From assembly GCA_963806495.1 (NCBI GenBank), contig CAWDYA010000010.1, positions 1-64,000 of the forward strand: DNA of 64,000 nt, in the 5' to 3' direction. This document shows, piece by piece, positions 9,241-17,506 of the stretch; within the stretch, counting starts at the first letter, position 1; each line of letters begins with the position of its first letter. The position numbers and the translations under genes were made by a program. Source of the DNA: CAWDYA01 sp963806495 (GTDB taxonomy: Bacteria; Acidobacteriota; Polarisedimenticolia; JACPZX01; DASXTC01). The notes under the pieces are model-generated. The model did no database searches and was not told the origin of the DNA. It saw only the letters and a program-made list of their open reading frames with translations.

Positions 9241-10466
9241 TCAGCTCGCGGCGCCGGCACGTCCCGGCACCAGTTTCTTCAGAATCCCGGAAAAGCCCTG
9301 CCGGATGTCCTGTCCGGCGTCGCCCTTCGCAAGCTGCGCGGCATACTCGTCGAACGAGGAAGCCAGCTTGCTCCTGCCGTGACCCACGAACGGCGTGCCT
9401 TCGTTGACCGCTCTCTCGGCGGTGCGCGCGTCGTTCGGGATCGACCAGGACACCGGCGTTCCGAGGGCCTCGGAGGCATCGGAGAGCGTCGAGATCGGCG
9501 CCGCGGTCGTACCGGTTCACCACCAGCCTCAGCGCGTCACCCGAGGCGCCGAACGCCGTCAGCCGGGCCATCATCTCCTGCGCGCGCCGCAGGGCCAGAA
9601 AATCGAGCGTCGTGACGAGGTGCACCAGGTGCGCCTGGTTCACCGCCGCCATGTCGGTGGGCGTCTGACCTCCCCCCGCCAGCACCACCGTGTCGAAGTT
9701 CTCGCGAAGGAAGCTCGACGATCGCCCCCATCGCCTCGGGCCCCACCTGCCCGTCCGGATCGGGGGCGCCCGGCAGCACCATCAGCCCCGACTCGTGCTT
9801 CACAGCCATGCTGGCCAGCAGGTCCATGTCCAGTCGGCGGATGTTGGCCGCCACGTCGGCGAGGGTGTAGGCCGGCTCCAGCTTCAGCATCGCGGCCGCG
9901 TCGCCGAGCGGCGCGTCCAGGTCGAGCAGCATCACGGAGCGCCTCCGGCCGTTGGTGGTCTCCCGGCTCATCGCCACTGCCAGGTTGACCGCCACGGTCG
10001 TGGCGCCGCAGCCGCCCTTCACACTCATGAACGACATCACCCGCCCGTTGGACTCCGGGGCGCCGCCCTCGTGGCCATGACGCCTGACAGCACGACCCAG
10101 CGCGTCGGCCAGCGCCTCGCTGGCCAGCGGCAGCGAGAGGAAGTCGGCCGCACCCGAGCGCATCGTCCGCAGGATCATCTCCGGGTCCTTGCTCGAGCTC
10201 GCGGCAAGCACGCAGGCATCCGGCGCCTGCAGTGCGATGTCGCTCATCGCGCGCAGCGCCTCGGCCGGGTCGGAGTCCAGGTCGATCAGGATCACCGAGG
10301 CCATTCCGGAGCGCGCGGCCTTGACGCCCGCCGGCGCCGTCGAGCCGTTCGACAGCTCGATGCGGCCGGCGATCGCCACACCGGGCAACCCGGCCGCGGC
10401 CCGGTCGACCTCGTTGATAAAGCTGTTGCGCGAGCTGATCAGGAACACGGAGTGTTTCTGGGTCAT
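9241..10466 (-). CDS. cpaE: Tad pilus localisation ATPase CpaE/TadZ, two frameshifts
   Basis: This is a MinD/ParA-like ATPase that places the Tad machine at its site on the membrane. A receiver-like N-terminal domain (VILIDLDSDPAEALRAM) precedes the deviant Walker A (SVKGGCGATTVAVNLA, about residue 150) and LLDLDAPLGD. The frame breaks twice. An extra base near 9706-9715 separates AIVE from the LLRENFDTVVLAGGG continuation. A missing base near 9480-9490 separates DLDAL from TPVSWSIPNDART. All parts of the protein survive, so these look like sequencing errors. It starts 3 bp after the tadG stop. Confidence 0.85.
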
Positions 10467-10468
10467 CG

Positions 10469-11548
10469 TTATCTCACCAGTCGGACGGCCATGAGCATCG
10501 TCCCCGGAGCGGGGGCGCCGGTACCCGTGGCCGGCATCAGACGCCCCGTGAGCTTTCCGTTGCCACCGATCCCTTCGATGAAGAACCCCGCGATGTTGGT
10601 GATCTGGATGTCCTGCTTGCCCGAGGTGGGCGGGTAGCGCGGGTCGAACATCGGCACCCGCACGATCCGCGGGCTGGCCCCGGGCGGGAAGGCGCTGTCG
10701 ACCACACCCACCGTGCTGTCCCACGTGGCGTCCGGGTCCTGGGCGATCAGGTCGTCCACACCCTGCTTCGTGGGGCCGATCATGTTTCCGTTCTCGGTCA
10801 TGAGGGTGTCGCCGAGACTGACGACCTGCCCGTTGCAGGTGGCGATATTGTCCCTGTAGTTGCTGCCCCCCGTGACCGGACCGCTCGGCTGCGGCAGGTC
10901 GATCGGGAAGAACTGCCCCGGAGCGATCGCGTCGCCGGGTGAGCTCGGCTTGAGGACGAGCTGCACCCCGAAATCGGCGTCCGAGGTCCGGTAGGTGCTG
11001 CCCCACGAGGTCACGCCCGGCTCGTAGTAGTCGCCCGGGTTGAACTCGCCGATCGGCGCCACCAGGTCGTCGTACGCGTCGGGGATGGCCCACGGCTTGA
11101 GACAGGCCGCTGCGCTGGCCAGGTCGACCTCGGCCGTGGCGGTGGCCTGTATGTCCACGAGATCCCAGCCCAGTATCTTCGCGAAGAAGGTGGGCACGGC
11201 GTTGCCGCGGGCCTGGATGCGGCGCGCCGTGACCGTCACCTGCTTCTTCGCGAGATCGACCTGCACGTCGGCTGCCGGGTCGATCTGGACCTGCTGCTTG
11301 ATGATCTCGTGCTTCTCGGCGAACGTCTCGGCCACGCTGGTGGCGGTGGTGGCGTCGTACGGGTTGATCAGCAGAGCCCCCGCACCGGCCAGCGCGCCCG
11401 AGTCGGCCGCGTTCTGCGCCTGCCCCTTCGCCGTGTACAGCATTCCGACGTCGATGGCCAGCGCCGCCATGCCGAGCAGCACCACCATGCTGATCGCCAC
11501 CAGCATCAGGCTCACTCCACGTTCATCCGAGAGAAACCGTCTCATCAC
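10469..11548 (-). CDS. tadG: TadG-like pilus assembly protein
   Basis: This 359-residue protein has the TadG-like N-terminal segment: a charged start (MMRRFLSDERGVSLML) and a single helix at about residues 11-33, followed by the family's AIDVGMLYTAKGQAQNAADSG. The rest is a large extracytoplasmic domain with a few cysteines (AACLKPW, NIATCNGQ). No complete von Willebrand A motif is seen. TadG-type pseudopilins help stabilise the pilus in the envelope. It lies 6 bp after cpaC and 2 bp before cpaE. Confidence 0.82.
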   Translation of the reverse strand: MMRRFLSDERGVSLMLVAISMVVLLGMAALAIDVGMLYTAKGQAQNAADSGALAGAGALLINPYDATTATSVAETFAEKHEIIKQQVQIDPAADVQVDLAKKQVTVTARRIQARGNAVPTFFAKILGWDLVDIQATATAEVDLASAAACLKPWAIPDAYDDLVAPIGEFNPGDYYEPGVTSWGSTYRTSDADFGVQLVLKPSSPGDAIAPGQFFPIDLPQPSGPVTGGSNYRDNIATCNGQVVSLGDTLMTENGNMIGPTKQGVDDLIAQDPDATWDSTVGVVDSAFPPGASPRIVRVPMFDPRYPPTSGKQDIQITNIAGFFIEGIGGNGKLTGRLMPATGTGAPAPGTMLMAVRLVR

Positions 11549-11554
11549 AGCCTC

Positions 11555-13582
11555 CTATTTCTTCTTCGACTTCTCGAGCTCGAACGACTCGGGCATCTCG
11601 ATGGTGCCGGCCTGAGCCTCGGAGCTGAGAGGCTGAACGATGGTCGGGGTGACGATGACCAGCAGCTCGGTCTTGTTCTTCGCGAGGTTCTTGCTGCGGA
11701 ACAGGTAGCCGAGCAGCGGGATGTCGCCCAGGATCGGGATCTTCGACTTGGTCTGCGCCAGGTTGCGGTCGTACAGCCCCGCGATGGCGAATGCCTGGCC
11801 GCTCTTCAGCTCGACCTCGGTCTGGGCACGGCGGACGGTGAGCGACGGGATACGGAACCCGGATATCACCACCGCGTTGTTGAAGTCCAACGACGAGACC
11901 TCGGGCTCCACCTTCATCACGATCGTGTCGTCCTCGCGGATGTCGGGCTTGAAGTTCAGGCTGATGCCGAACTTCTTCCACTCCACGGTGACGGAGACGA
12001 AGTTGGCGCCCGGCTGGGCGATCGGGACCGGGAACTCGCCGCCCGCCAGGAAGTTGGCTTCCTGGCCGTCGGCCGCGATGAGCGTCGGCTCGGCCAGCTC
12101 CTGGAACAGACCGCGCGACTTGAGCGCCTTGATGAACAGACCCAGGTCGATGCTCTTCTCGAAGAAGCTCAGGTTGATGGCGTCGCTCCAGGTCAGATCC
12201 GGGCCGATCGGGTCGTTGAGCAGGGTACCCGAAGGAGGCGAGAACTCGCCGGTGCCCGAGCTGCCGCGGTCGTTGCCCAGGACGTTTGTCGGGTCGACGT
12301 GATGGAGCACGGCGCCCAGCTCCGTCATCGCCGACTTGCTCACCTCGGCGAACTTCACCTTGAGCATGACCTGCCGGCGGTTTTCGGGTGCCTTCAGCCG
12401 GTTCACGACCTTCGCCGAATAGTCGGAGGCCAGCTTGGCCACCGTCTCGCTCACGGCCGGGCTGCTGACGGGACCGCTCAGCACGATGCTGTCCTTGGAC
12501 GCGGTCACCCCGATCTTCTCGTTCGGGAAGATCTTCGCGAGCTGGTCGGCCAGCCTTCCCGTCTCGAGCGTGACCACGACCTCATACACGATCGGGGAGC
12601 CCTCCTTCGGCCACAGGACCATGGAGGTCACGCCGGGCGCCAGGCCGTTGATCAGCATCTGGGTCGGGCTGATGGCGATCGGCTCGGCCACATTCGGGTT
12701 GCTCACCGAGACGCGCGTCACCGGGGTGCCGGTCTCGAACGTGAGCGACCGCCCCGCCGACACCGACAGCGTGCGGGAGTCGGGGGCCGGTGCGGCCACC
12801 GACAGCAGCGCGTCGGCCGGGCGGGCCGCCGCGACAGGAGGCGCGGGGGCGGGCGTCGCCGCGGCCATCATCACCGGCTCCTCCACGATCCCGTCATCGT
12901 CGTCCATCGCGGACTCCGGAGCCTCGGTCTTCTTCTCGATCTTCTCTACCGGCAGCGGCGTGAGGCGGCTGACGATCGCCTGCCCCACGGGCATCGCTTC
13001 CATCTCGGTGCCGGGCTTGGGCGGCTCGGTCTTGGCCCACGTGGTGGCGGGAGGGGCGGTCTCGGTGTTCTTCGCCATCACCTCGGTGGTGTTGTTGATG
13101 ATCTTGGGCAGCCCCTTCTCCTCGCCCGTCCCTTCGAGCCGGGTCAGGTCGATCAGCAGCTCGTTGTCCTTCATCTGGACCTTCTGGCTGCGGGCGTGCA
13201 CTCCGGTGAGCCGCACCTTGAGGACGCGGTCGCCGTCGCGCTTGATCTCCGGGCCGACGATGACCCGCTCGACCTCGGGAGCGCCCACCTCGACCACCGG
13301 CGTGGGCAGCGAGATCTCCGTGTTGGCGAGGTTCAGGATCACCTGGTCACCGTGCAGGAACCCGCCGCGGTAGTCGATCGGCGCGTTCGCGTGCAGGATG
13401 ACCCGGGTCATCTGATCGCTGGTCTCGTGACCGATGAAATTGATCACGCAGGCCGGCGAATCGGTCTCGTTGCCCGCGGCCATGCCCGTGCTCGGCAGCA
13501 CCGAGGGGGTGGCCAGGGCCACGGCCGCAATCGTTGTCAGGATGATGCGTGTGAACTTCCTGTCTGAGCGGATGCGATTCAT
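11555..13582 (-). CDS. cpaC: Tad outer-membrane secretin CpaC/RcpA
   Basis: This 675-residue outer-membrane secretin forms the pilus exit pore. It has an N-terminal signal, then an AMIN-like domain at about residues 45-125 (HANAPIDYRGGFLHGDQVIL), a Pro/Ala/Glu-rich linker, the pilus-secretin N-terminal domain (LSVSAGRSLTFETGTPVTRV), a BON-like segment and a secretin core with VPIAQPGANFVSVTVEWKKF and IPILGDIPLLGYLFRS. An AMIN domain is more usual in PilQ than in CpaC and suggests peptidoglycan binding. The start at 13582 overlaps the cpaB stop as ATGA. Confidence 0.9.
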   Translation of the reverse strand: MNRIRSDRKFTRIILTTIAAVALATPSVLPSTGMAAGNETDSPACVINFIGHETSDQMTRVILHANAPIDYRGGFLHGDQVILNLANTEISLPTPVVEVGAPEVERVIVGPEIKRDGDRVLKVRLTGVHARSQKVQMKDNELLIDLTRLEGTGEEKGLPKIINNTTEVMAKNTETAPPATTWAKTEPPKPGTEMEAMPVGQAIVSRLTPLPVEKIEKKTEAPESAMDDDDGIVEEPVMMAAATPAPAPPVAAARPADALLSVAAPAPDSRTLSVSAGRSLTFETGTPVTRVSVSNPNVAEPIAISPTQMLINGLAPGVTSMVLWPKEGSPIVYEVVVTLETGRLADQLAKIFPNEKIGVTASKDSIVLSGPVSSPAVSETVAKLASDYSAKVVNRLKAPENRRQVMLKVKFAEVSKSAMTELGAVLHHVDPTNVLGNDRGSSGTGEFSPPSGTLLNDPIGPDLTWSDAINLSFFEKSIDLGLFIKALKSRGLFQELAEPTLIAADGQEANFLAGGEFPVPIAQPGANFVSVTVEWKKFGISLNFKPDIREDDTIVMKVEPEVSSLDFNNAVVISGFRIPSLTVRRAQTEVELKSGQAFAIAGLYDRNLAQTKSKIPILGDIPLLGYLFRSKNLAKNKTELLVIVTPTIVQPLSSEAQAGTIEMPESFELEKSKKK

Positions 13583-14413
13583 CGGAATTTCTCCACCGTG
13601 CGCTGGTTGCCCCGGATGACCTCGACGGTCTGAACGGTCGGCTCGACGTGCCGCACCGTCCTCCTCGCCGTCGAACGCTGGACCGTGGGCGCGCCCTGCA
13701 CCATCGTGCCGAGCACCGCCCCGGGTGTTTTCACGTCCTCGAGATCGAGGTTGTTTCTCATGGCGAGCTGCAGCTCCCCTTCGTGGCTGGCGAGTGTCAG
13801 CTCCTCGGCCTCCTTCGGATCGACCAGGAGGGTGATCACGTTCACGGTCTGAGGCTTTCCATCCTCGTCCCGCTCGGTCTTCTGGCCGGCCGCGAGCACC
13901 TCCACGTTCTGGAGGATCAGCTTGCTGGCGGCGCGGGCCTTGTCGCCCTGCGGGTTGATGCTCACGAGCACATCGACCCGCGTTCGCGGCAGGACGAAGC
14001 CCGCTACGCCGATGATCTCCGTTGACCCGGACGCTCACCGCGCGCTTGCCACGCGGGATGACGGCCGAGAGGCCACCCTGCGACTCGACGGGCGCCAGCT
14101 TGCCCTCGAGCAGCGGCTCGTCCGGAACCACCTCGACCAGGACGGCGCGGCCGAGAAGCGCCGACGGATCCTTGAAGGAACCCTGCGGCGCGTCAGCCGG
14201 CCACGGCACCGTCTTGAGGTGCTCGGGCCGCAGTACGGTGCCGTAGGAGATCGGAACGGAAGCGACGACCACGGGTCGCGCCGGCTTCTCGGGAGCGAGG
14301 CTCAGGGTACCCATGAGCTGCCGCTCCTTCAGGAGGCGGTAGGTGATGAAGCTCGCACCGACTCCACAGCCGACGGCAAGAAGCAGGACTATCCAGGATG
14401 TGACTCGTCTCAC
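13579..14413 (-). CDS. cpaB: Tad assembly protein CpaB/RcpC, one frameshift
   Basis: CpaB/RcpC is a periplasmic protein that works with the secretin. A single N-terminal helix (WIVLLLAVGCGVGASFITYR) is followed by a SAF domain (VVVASVPISYGTVLRPEHL) and the CpaB core (RTRVDVLVSIN, VNVITLLVDPKEAEELTLAS). The frame breaks near 14017-14021, where one extra G separates SVRVN from the expected EIIGVAGFVLPRT. Everything else is intact, so an assembly indel is the simplest reading. It lies 42 bp after tadE. Confidence 0.85.
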
Positions 14414-14455
14414 GGGCGGTTCTCCTCTGGAAGCGGCGCGCCGTTCGCGGCGGCC

Positions 14456-14866
14456 TCATTCATTGCGCATCGTGGCCCGACCGGTGAGCGTGAGCGTTCC
14501 CGGGAGGGCCGAGCTCGAATCGAGCAGTTGCACGATCGGGCCGAGAAAGAGCAGGTCGGCGCTGTACTGCACCGTGACGACCGCGTCGGTGCCCGTCGCG
14601 CCGTCGACGTTCGTCACGGTGACGGAGGCGCGACCCGGATCCAGGTTCGCGCTGGTCATGTAGGCGTTCACGCGGGCGTCGACGTCCGCCGTGGTGGTGA
14701 AGCCGGTCGGCAGCGCCGCAAGCCTCGCGCCTTCCCGGCTGGCGTTCGTGATCACCTGGTAGGTCATCCAGACACGGCCGAACTCGATGATGCCCACCAC
14801 CATCGCCATGAGCAGGACGGCCACGATCGCGAACTCGACCATGTTCTGGCCCGACTTGGATCTCAT
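14456..14866 (-). CDS. tadE: minor pseudopilin TadE
   Basis: This 136-residue TadE-like protein starts MRSKSGQNMVEFAIVAVLLM, with the prepilin-like cleavage context G/QNMVEFA and a helix at about residues 9-31. The following ITNASREGARLAAL is the family hallmark. Pseudopilins like this are processed by the prepilin peptidase encoded just upstream. Its ATG overlaps the cpaA stop (ATGA), so the substrate and its peptidase are translationally coupled. Confidence 0.88.
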   Translation of the reverse strand: MRSKSGQNMVEFAIVAVLLMAMVVGIIEFGRVWMTYQVITNASREGARLAALPTGFTTTADVDARVNAYMTSANLDPGRASVTVTNVDGATGTDAVVTVQYSADLLFLGPIVQLLDSSSALPGTLTLTGRATMRNE

Positions 14867-15396
14867 GAGGACCTCGAAAAGACGATGAAAAGGGCGCCCG
14901 CCGCGATCGGCAGGGCGTACGGGATCTTGAGCGCCTGCGGGTTGTCGAGGCTCAGCTCTGCGCTCCTGCGGGGACCGCGCGTCAGCCAGGAGCCGAGAAG
15001 CCTCCCCGTGTTGGCCAGCGTCCGGCCGAGGAGCCCGCTTCGCAGGGCGGCCAGGATGGCGAGCACCGCCCCTGCCAACGCCGCGATGAGGGCGGTCTGA
15101 AGCACCGCGACCGTGCCGAGGCAGGCGCCCAGCGCCCCCATCAGCTTCACGTCGCCCGCTCCCATGCCGCGCAGGAGAAAGAACGGAAGAAAGACCGCCA
15201 TCCCCACCACCGCTCCTGTGACCGACCCCGCGGCGCCCGCAGCGCCGAAGGACCAGACGTTGGCGGCGACACCCGCCACCGCGCCGCACGCGACGAGCAC
15301 GTTGGGCACGGTCCGCGTTCTCAGATCGGTGAGGACCGCCGTCAGGGCGATCGCGACGGCGACGAGCATCGCGGGCTGGGACAGGTTCGGGTTCAC
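14863..15396 (-). CDS. cpaA: prepilin peptidase CpaA/TadV
   Basis: This is a 177-residue aspartic prepilin peptidase (A24 family) with about six helices. The two active-site regions are TDLRTRTVPN near residue 25 and GMGAGDVKLMGALG near residue 80. It should cleave the leaders of the two Flp pilins and TadE. I chose the GTG at 15396 because a GGGAG ribosome-binding site lies just upstream. An ATG at 15447 would extend into the terminator hairpin after the pilin genes. Confidence 0.88.
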   Translation of the reverse strand: MNPNLSQPAMLVAVAIALTAVLTDLRTRTVPNVLVACGAVAGVAANVWSFGAAGAAGSVTGAVVGMAVFLPFFLLRGMGAGDVKLMGALGACLGTVAVLQTALIAALAGAVLAILAALRSGLLGRTLANTGRLLGSWLTRGPRRSAELSLDNPQALKIPYALPIAAGALFIVFSRSS

Positions 15397-15427
15397 GGTT
15401 GCTTGTCTCCCTTGTCCAGAAAACGAG

Positions 15428-15463
15428 GACCCGGGCGGCCTCGCCACAAAGGCCGCCCGGGTC
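15428..15463 (-). terminator. hairpin terminator after flp pilins
   Basis: A perfect 13-bp inverted repeat GACCCGGGCGGCC with a 10-base loop lies 12 bp after the flp1 stop. On the minus strand it is followed by CTCGTTTTC, a short T run. A partial terminator here would make the pilins far more abundant than the assembly proteins downstream. Confidence 0.7.
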
Positions 15464-15474
15464 GCTGCGCGCAG

Positions 15475-15633
15475 CTAGATCGCGGCCGCGATGGCGTTGA
15501 ACACTGCGGCGATCTGGTTCCCCAGCAGCGTGACACCGGCGATGGCCACGAGAGCGATGAGCGAAATCAGCAGGGCGTACTCGGCCAGGTCCTGGCCCTC
15601 TTCCTTCCTGATCAGGCTGAACAGCTTCTTCAT
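15475..15633 (-). CDS. flp: Flp pilin 1
   Basis: This 52-residue Flp-type major pilin has a charged leader (MKKLFSLIRKEEG), a predicted cleavage at G/Q and the Flp motif QDLAEYALLISLIALVAIAG. The C-terminus is short (NQIAAVFNAIAAAI). It is about half the length of flp2 next to it and has the classical Flp size. A strong ribosome-binding site (GGGAGAAACC) precedes the ATG. Confidence 0.9.
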   Translation of the reverse strand: MKKLFSLIRKEEGQDLAEYALLISLIALVAIAGVTLLGNQIAAVFNAIAAAI

Positions 15634-15677
15634 TTGGTTTCTCCCTTTACCCGTTGGTTATGAGATGGCACCGCGCG

Positions 15678-15911
15678 TCAAAAGGCGCCGGCCATCGAGT
15701 TGAACATGCCCGAGACTGCGAGCCCCAGGAGCGTCAGCGCAGCGATGGCCACGATGGCGATCAGCGAGGCCAGCAGTCCGTATTCCGCAAGATCCTGTCC
15801 GCCAGTATCCCGCCCGATTCCGACGAGCTTCCTGAAAGGACTGCCACCGACTCCGACGCTTTTGACAACCGCCATCGCGCTCGAGATACACTGCGGCAAC
15901 GACGACATCAT
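15678..15911 (-). CDS. flp: Flp pilin 2, long leader
   Basis: This is a second Flp pilin, up to 77 residues from the ATGATG at 15911. The mature part begins QDLAEYGLLASLIAIVAIAA after Gly, as in flp1, and ends SGMFNSMAGAF. The leader is unusually long, about 39 residues (SVGVGGSPFRKLVGIGRDTG). An AGGAGGGGGAG ribosome-binding site lies about 10 bp before the first ATG and supports the long start. It is the first gene after the sigma-54 type promoter at 15997-16012 and so heads the Tad operon. Confidence 0.85.
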   Translation of the reverse strand: MMSSLPQCISSAMAVVKSVGVGGSPFRKLVGIGRDTGGQDLAEYGLLASLIAIVAIAALTLLGLAVSGMFNSMAGAF

Positions 15912-15996
15912 TTTTCTCAATCTCCCCCTCCTTTCCGCCGCTGATTGGTTGTTCACAATTTCCCTCCGGCGCGACTCCCTACGTTGCTCTCCGTTT

Positions 15997-16012
15997 AGCA
16001 AGGGCAGTGCCA
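15997..16012 (-). promoter_or_regulatory. sigma-54 promoter for Tad operon
   Basis: The minus strand reads TGGCACTGCCCTTGCT. This matches the -24/-12 consensus TGGCAC-N5-TTGCW, with GG and GC 12 bp apart as required. The expected start of transcription is about 75 bp before the flp2 ATG. A sensorless sigma-54 activator is encoded 1.5 kb away. Confidence 0.72.
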
Positions 16013-16279
16013 CACCGCGTTCCCTCGCCGCCACGCTGTGGAACGTCGCTGCAAGCGTCGACTTCGAAAGGGATTAGACGTGCTTCGGGTGCAGGGTCGG
16101 CGCTTCGGTTGGATCGAAAGGGGACGGCGTCGTATTCGAATTCATTTCAGCGTAATCATTGAAACAACCCGAACAGCGAGCCACGCAGCCGGCCGCCTCA
16201 CGGAGCGGAAGCAGGATCGTCCTTCTGTTTGCGCGGGGTTGCACACTCCCGCGATCTACGTACGCCGGGAGTGCGACTG

Positions 16280-16297
16280 TGTGCAAAGTTCTGCACA
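16280..16297. promoter_or_regulatory. 18-bp palindrome, candidate enhancer
   Basis: TGTGCAAAGTTCTGCACA is a palindrome with perfect 6-bp arms. TGCACACTCC occurs beside it at 16240-16249 and again at 16292-16301, making a small cluster. It lies about 270 bp upstream of the pilin sigma-54 promoter and about 100 bp upstream of the divergent one, normal distances for an enhancer. A related 18-bp palindrome occurs at 18672-18689. Confidence 0.45.
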
Positions 16298-16395
16298 CTC
16301 CGGCCCGGGCCGAAAGCCCTCACCGAGGCCGAAAGCCCCCGCGAAACTCCGCCACGACACGGGGATCGCCCCCCAGACGCCGCGGCGGCAGCGGC

Positions 16396-16411
16396 TGGCA
16401 CGCGGTTCGCT
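16396..16411 (+). promoter_or_regulatory. sigma-54 promoter, divergent
   Basis: TGGCACGCGGTTCGCT matches the -24 element fully and the -12 element with one change (TCGCT for TTGCT). GG and GC are 12 bp apart. It reads toward the GAF/GGDEF-like gene starting at 16475. The 16013-16395 stretch between the two promoters holds no gene I can support. Confidence 0.5.
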
Positions 16412-16474
16412 AGGGACGACTCTGTCGAGACGGACATCCCCGCACACACAGTGACCCTCTCTCGGGAGACGCAC

Positions 16475-17506
16475 GTGCCGGTGCTCACGCACGAGATCGA
16501 TTCTTCTTACCTTCTGAACATCCCGCCCGAGCTCACGGCCGGAATCGCTGCCCGCCGGTGGCGGGAGATCAACATCCTGCTTCACTCAGTGGCCCTGCTG
16601 GGCGACGAAATGGACGGCCAGGATCCGTTGTTGCCGCTGTTGCGCGCGTCGTCCACAATGGTCACGGCCGACCGGGCGCTTCTGTATGAATGGGACGAGG
16701 GGCGTCGCGCGCTGCTTCTGGCGGGATCGCTGGGTATTTCCGACACCGCGGCCGTCGGTCTCACGTCCGGCAACACGCAGGCGCAGACCTGCGTACTGCA
16801 CCGCAAGCCGGTGCTCGTCTCATCGCCGAGGGAGGGGTTCCTCCAGGAGGAGCTGGCGGCCCTGTCGGCCGTCGGGGTCCTGAGCGTCCCGATCGCCCAT
16901 CAGGGCCTGCCCTGGGGCTGCCTGCAGCTCGTCAGGAGCCGTCCCTTCATGCGGGAGGAGGCCGTGCTCCTGTGGCTGTTCGCCCTCGTGCTGGAGGGGG
17001 TGCTGCCGTTCATCCTTCACATCCGCAATCATCGGGAAAAGACCGCCTCGACCGACACCGAGACCGGGCTGCAGACGCCGGCCCACTTCCGCCGGCGCCT
17101 GTCGTGGGAGCTGCAGCGTGCGGCCTGGGTGGCCCGGCCCGTGACCGTGGCCTGTATCGAGATCACCGAGATGCTGCACGGCCGCCCACGGGGAGGCTCG
17201 CTTTCGGTGACGCCGCGTGAGGCGGCCCGGCTCGTCTGCAAGGCGCTCCGGCCCGCCGACAGCGTCACCTGCCTCGGCGGGCATCACTTCATCGCGTCGC
17301 TGCCCGACACCTCGCCGCGCCAGGCGGAGCGGATCCTGGATGTGATCCGGGAGGCGTTTCTCTCGAGGATGGCCTCGACCCTGCCGGTGTTCGACCTGGT
17401 GACCGGGCTGTCGGTCTTCCCCGAGGATGGACGCGACGAGGCGGAGCTGATCCGGTCGGCCTGCGCCGCGGCCCGCAGGATCAGCAGGAACCCTCTCGCG
17501 GGATGA
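16475..17506 (+). CDS. GAF plus degenerate GGDEF regulator
   Basis: This protein of about 343 residues has a GAF-like sensor domain at about residues 35-185 (SSTMVTADRALLYEWDEGRR, SVPIAHQGLPWGCLQLV) and a C-terminal GGDEF-like domain (TDTETGLQTPAHFRRRLSWE). The active-site motif reads GGHHF in CLGGHHFIASLPDT, so the metal-binding acidic residues of a cyclase are lost. It is more likely a c-di-GMP or GTP sensor, or a protein partner, than a cyclase. The GTG at 16475 is chosen for a GGGAGA site 8 bp upstream. A GTG at 16451 is also possible. It converges on the activator gene, overlapping by 26 bp. Confidence 0.7.
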   Translation: MPVLTHEIDSSYLLNIPPELTAGIAARRWREINILLHSVALLGDEMDGQDPLLPLLRASSTMVTADRALLYEWDEGRRALLLAGSLGISDTAAVGLTSGNTQAQTCVLHRKPVLVSSPREGFLQEELAALSAVGVLSVPIAHQGLPWGCLQLVRSRPFMREEAVLLWLFALVLEGVLPFILHIRNHREKTASTDTETGLQTPAHFRRRLSWELQRAAWVARPVTVACIEITEMLHGRPRGGSLSVTPREAARLVCKALRPADSVTCLGGHHFIASLPDTSPRQAERILDVIREAFLSRMASTLPVFDLVTGLSVFPEDGRDEAELIRSACAAARRISRNPLAG

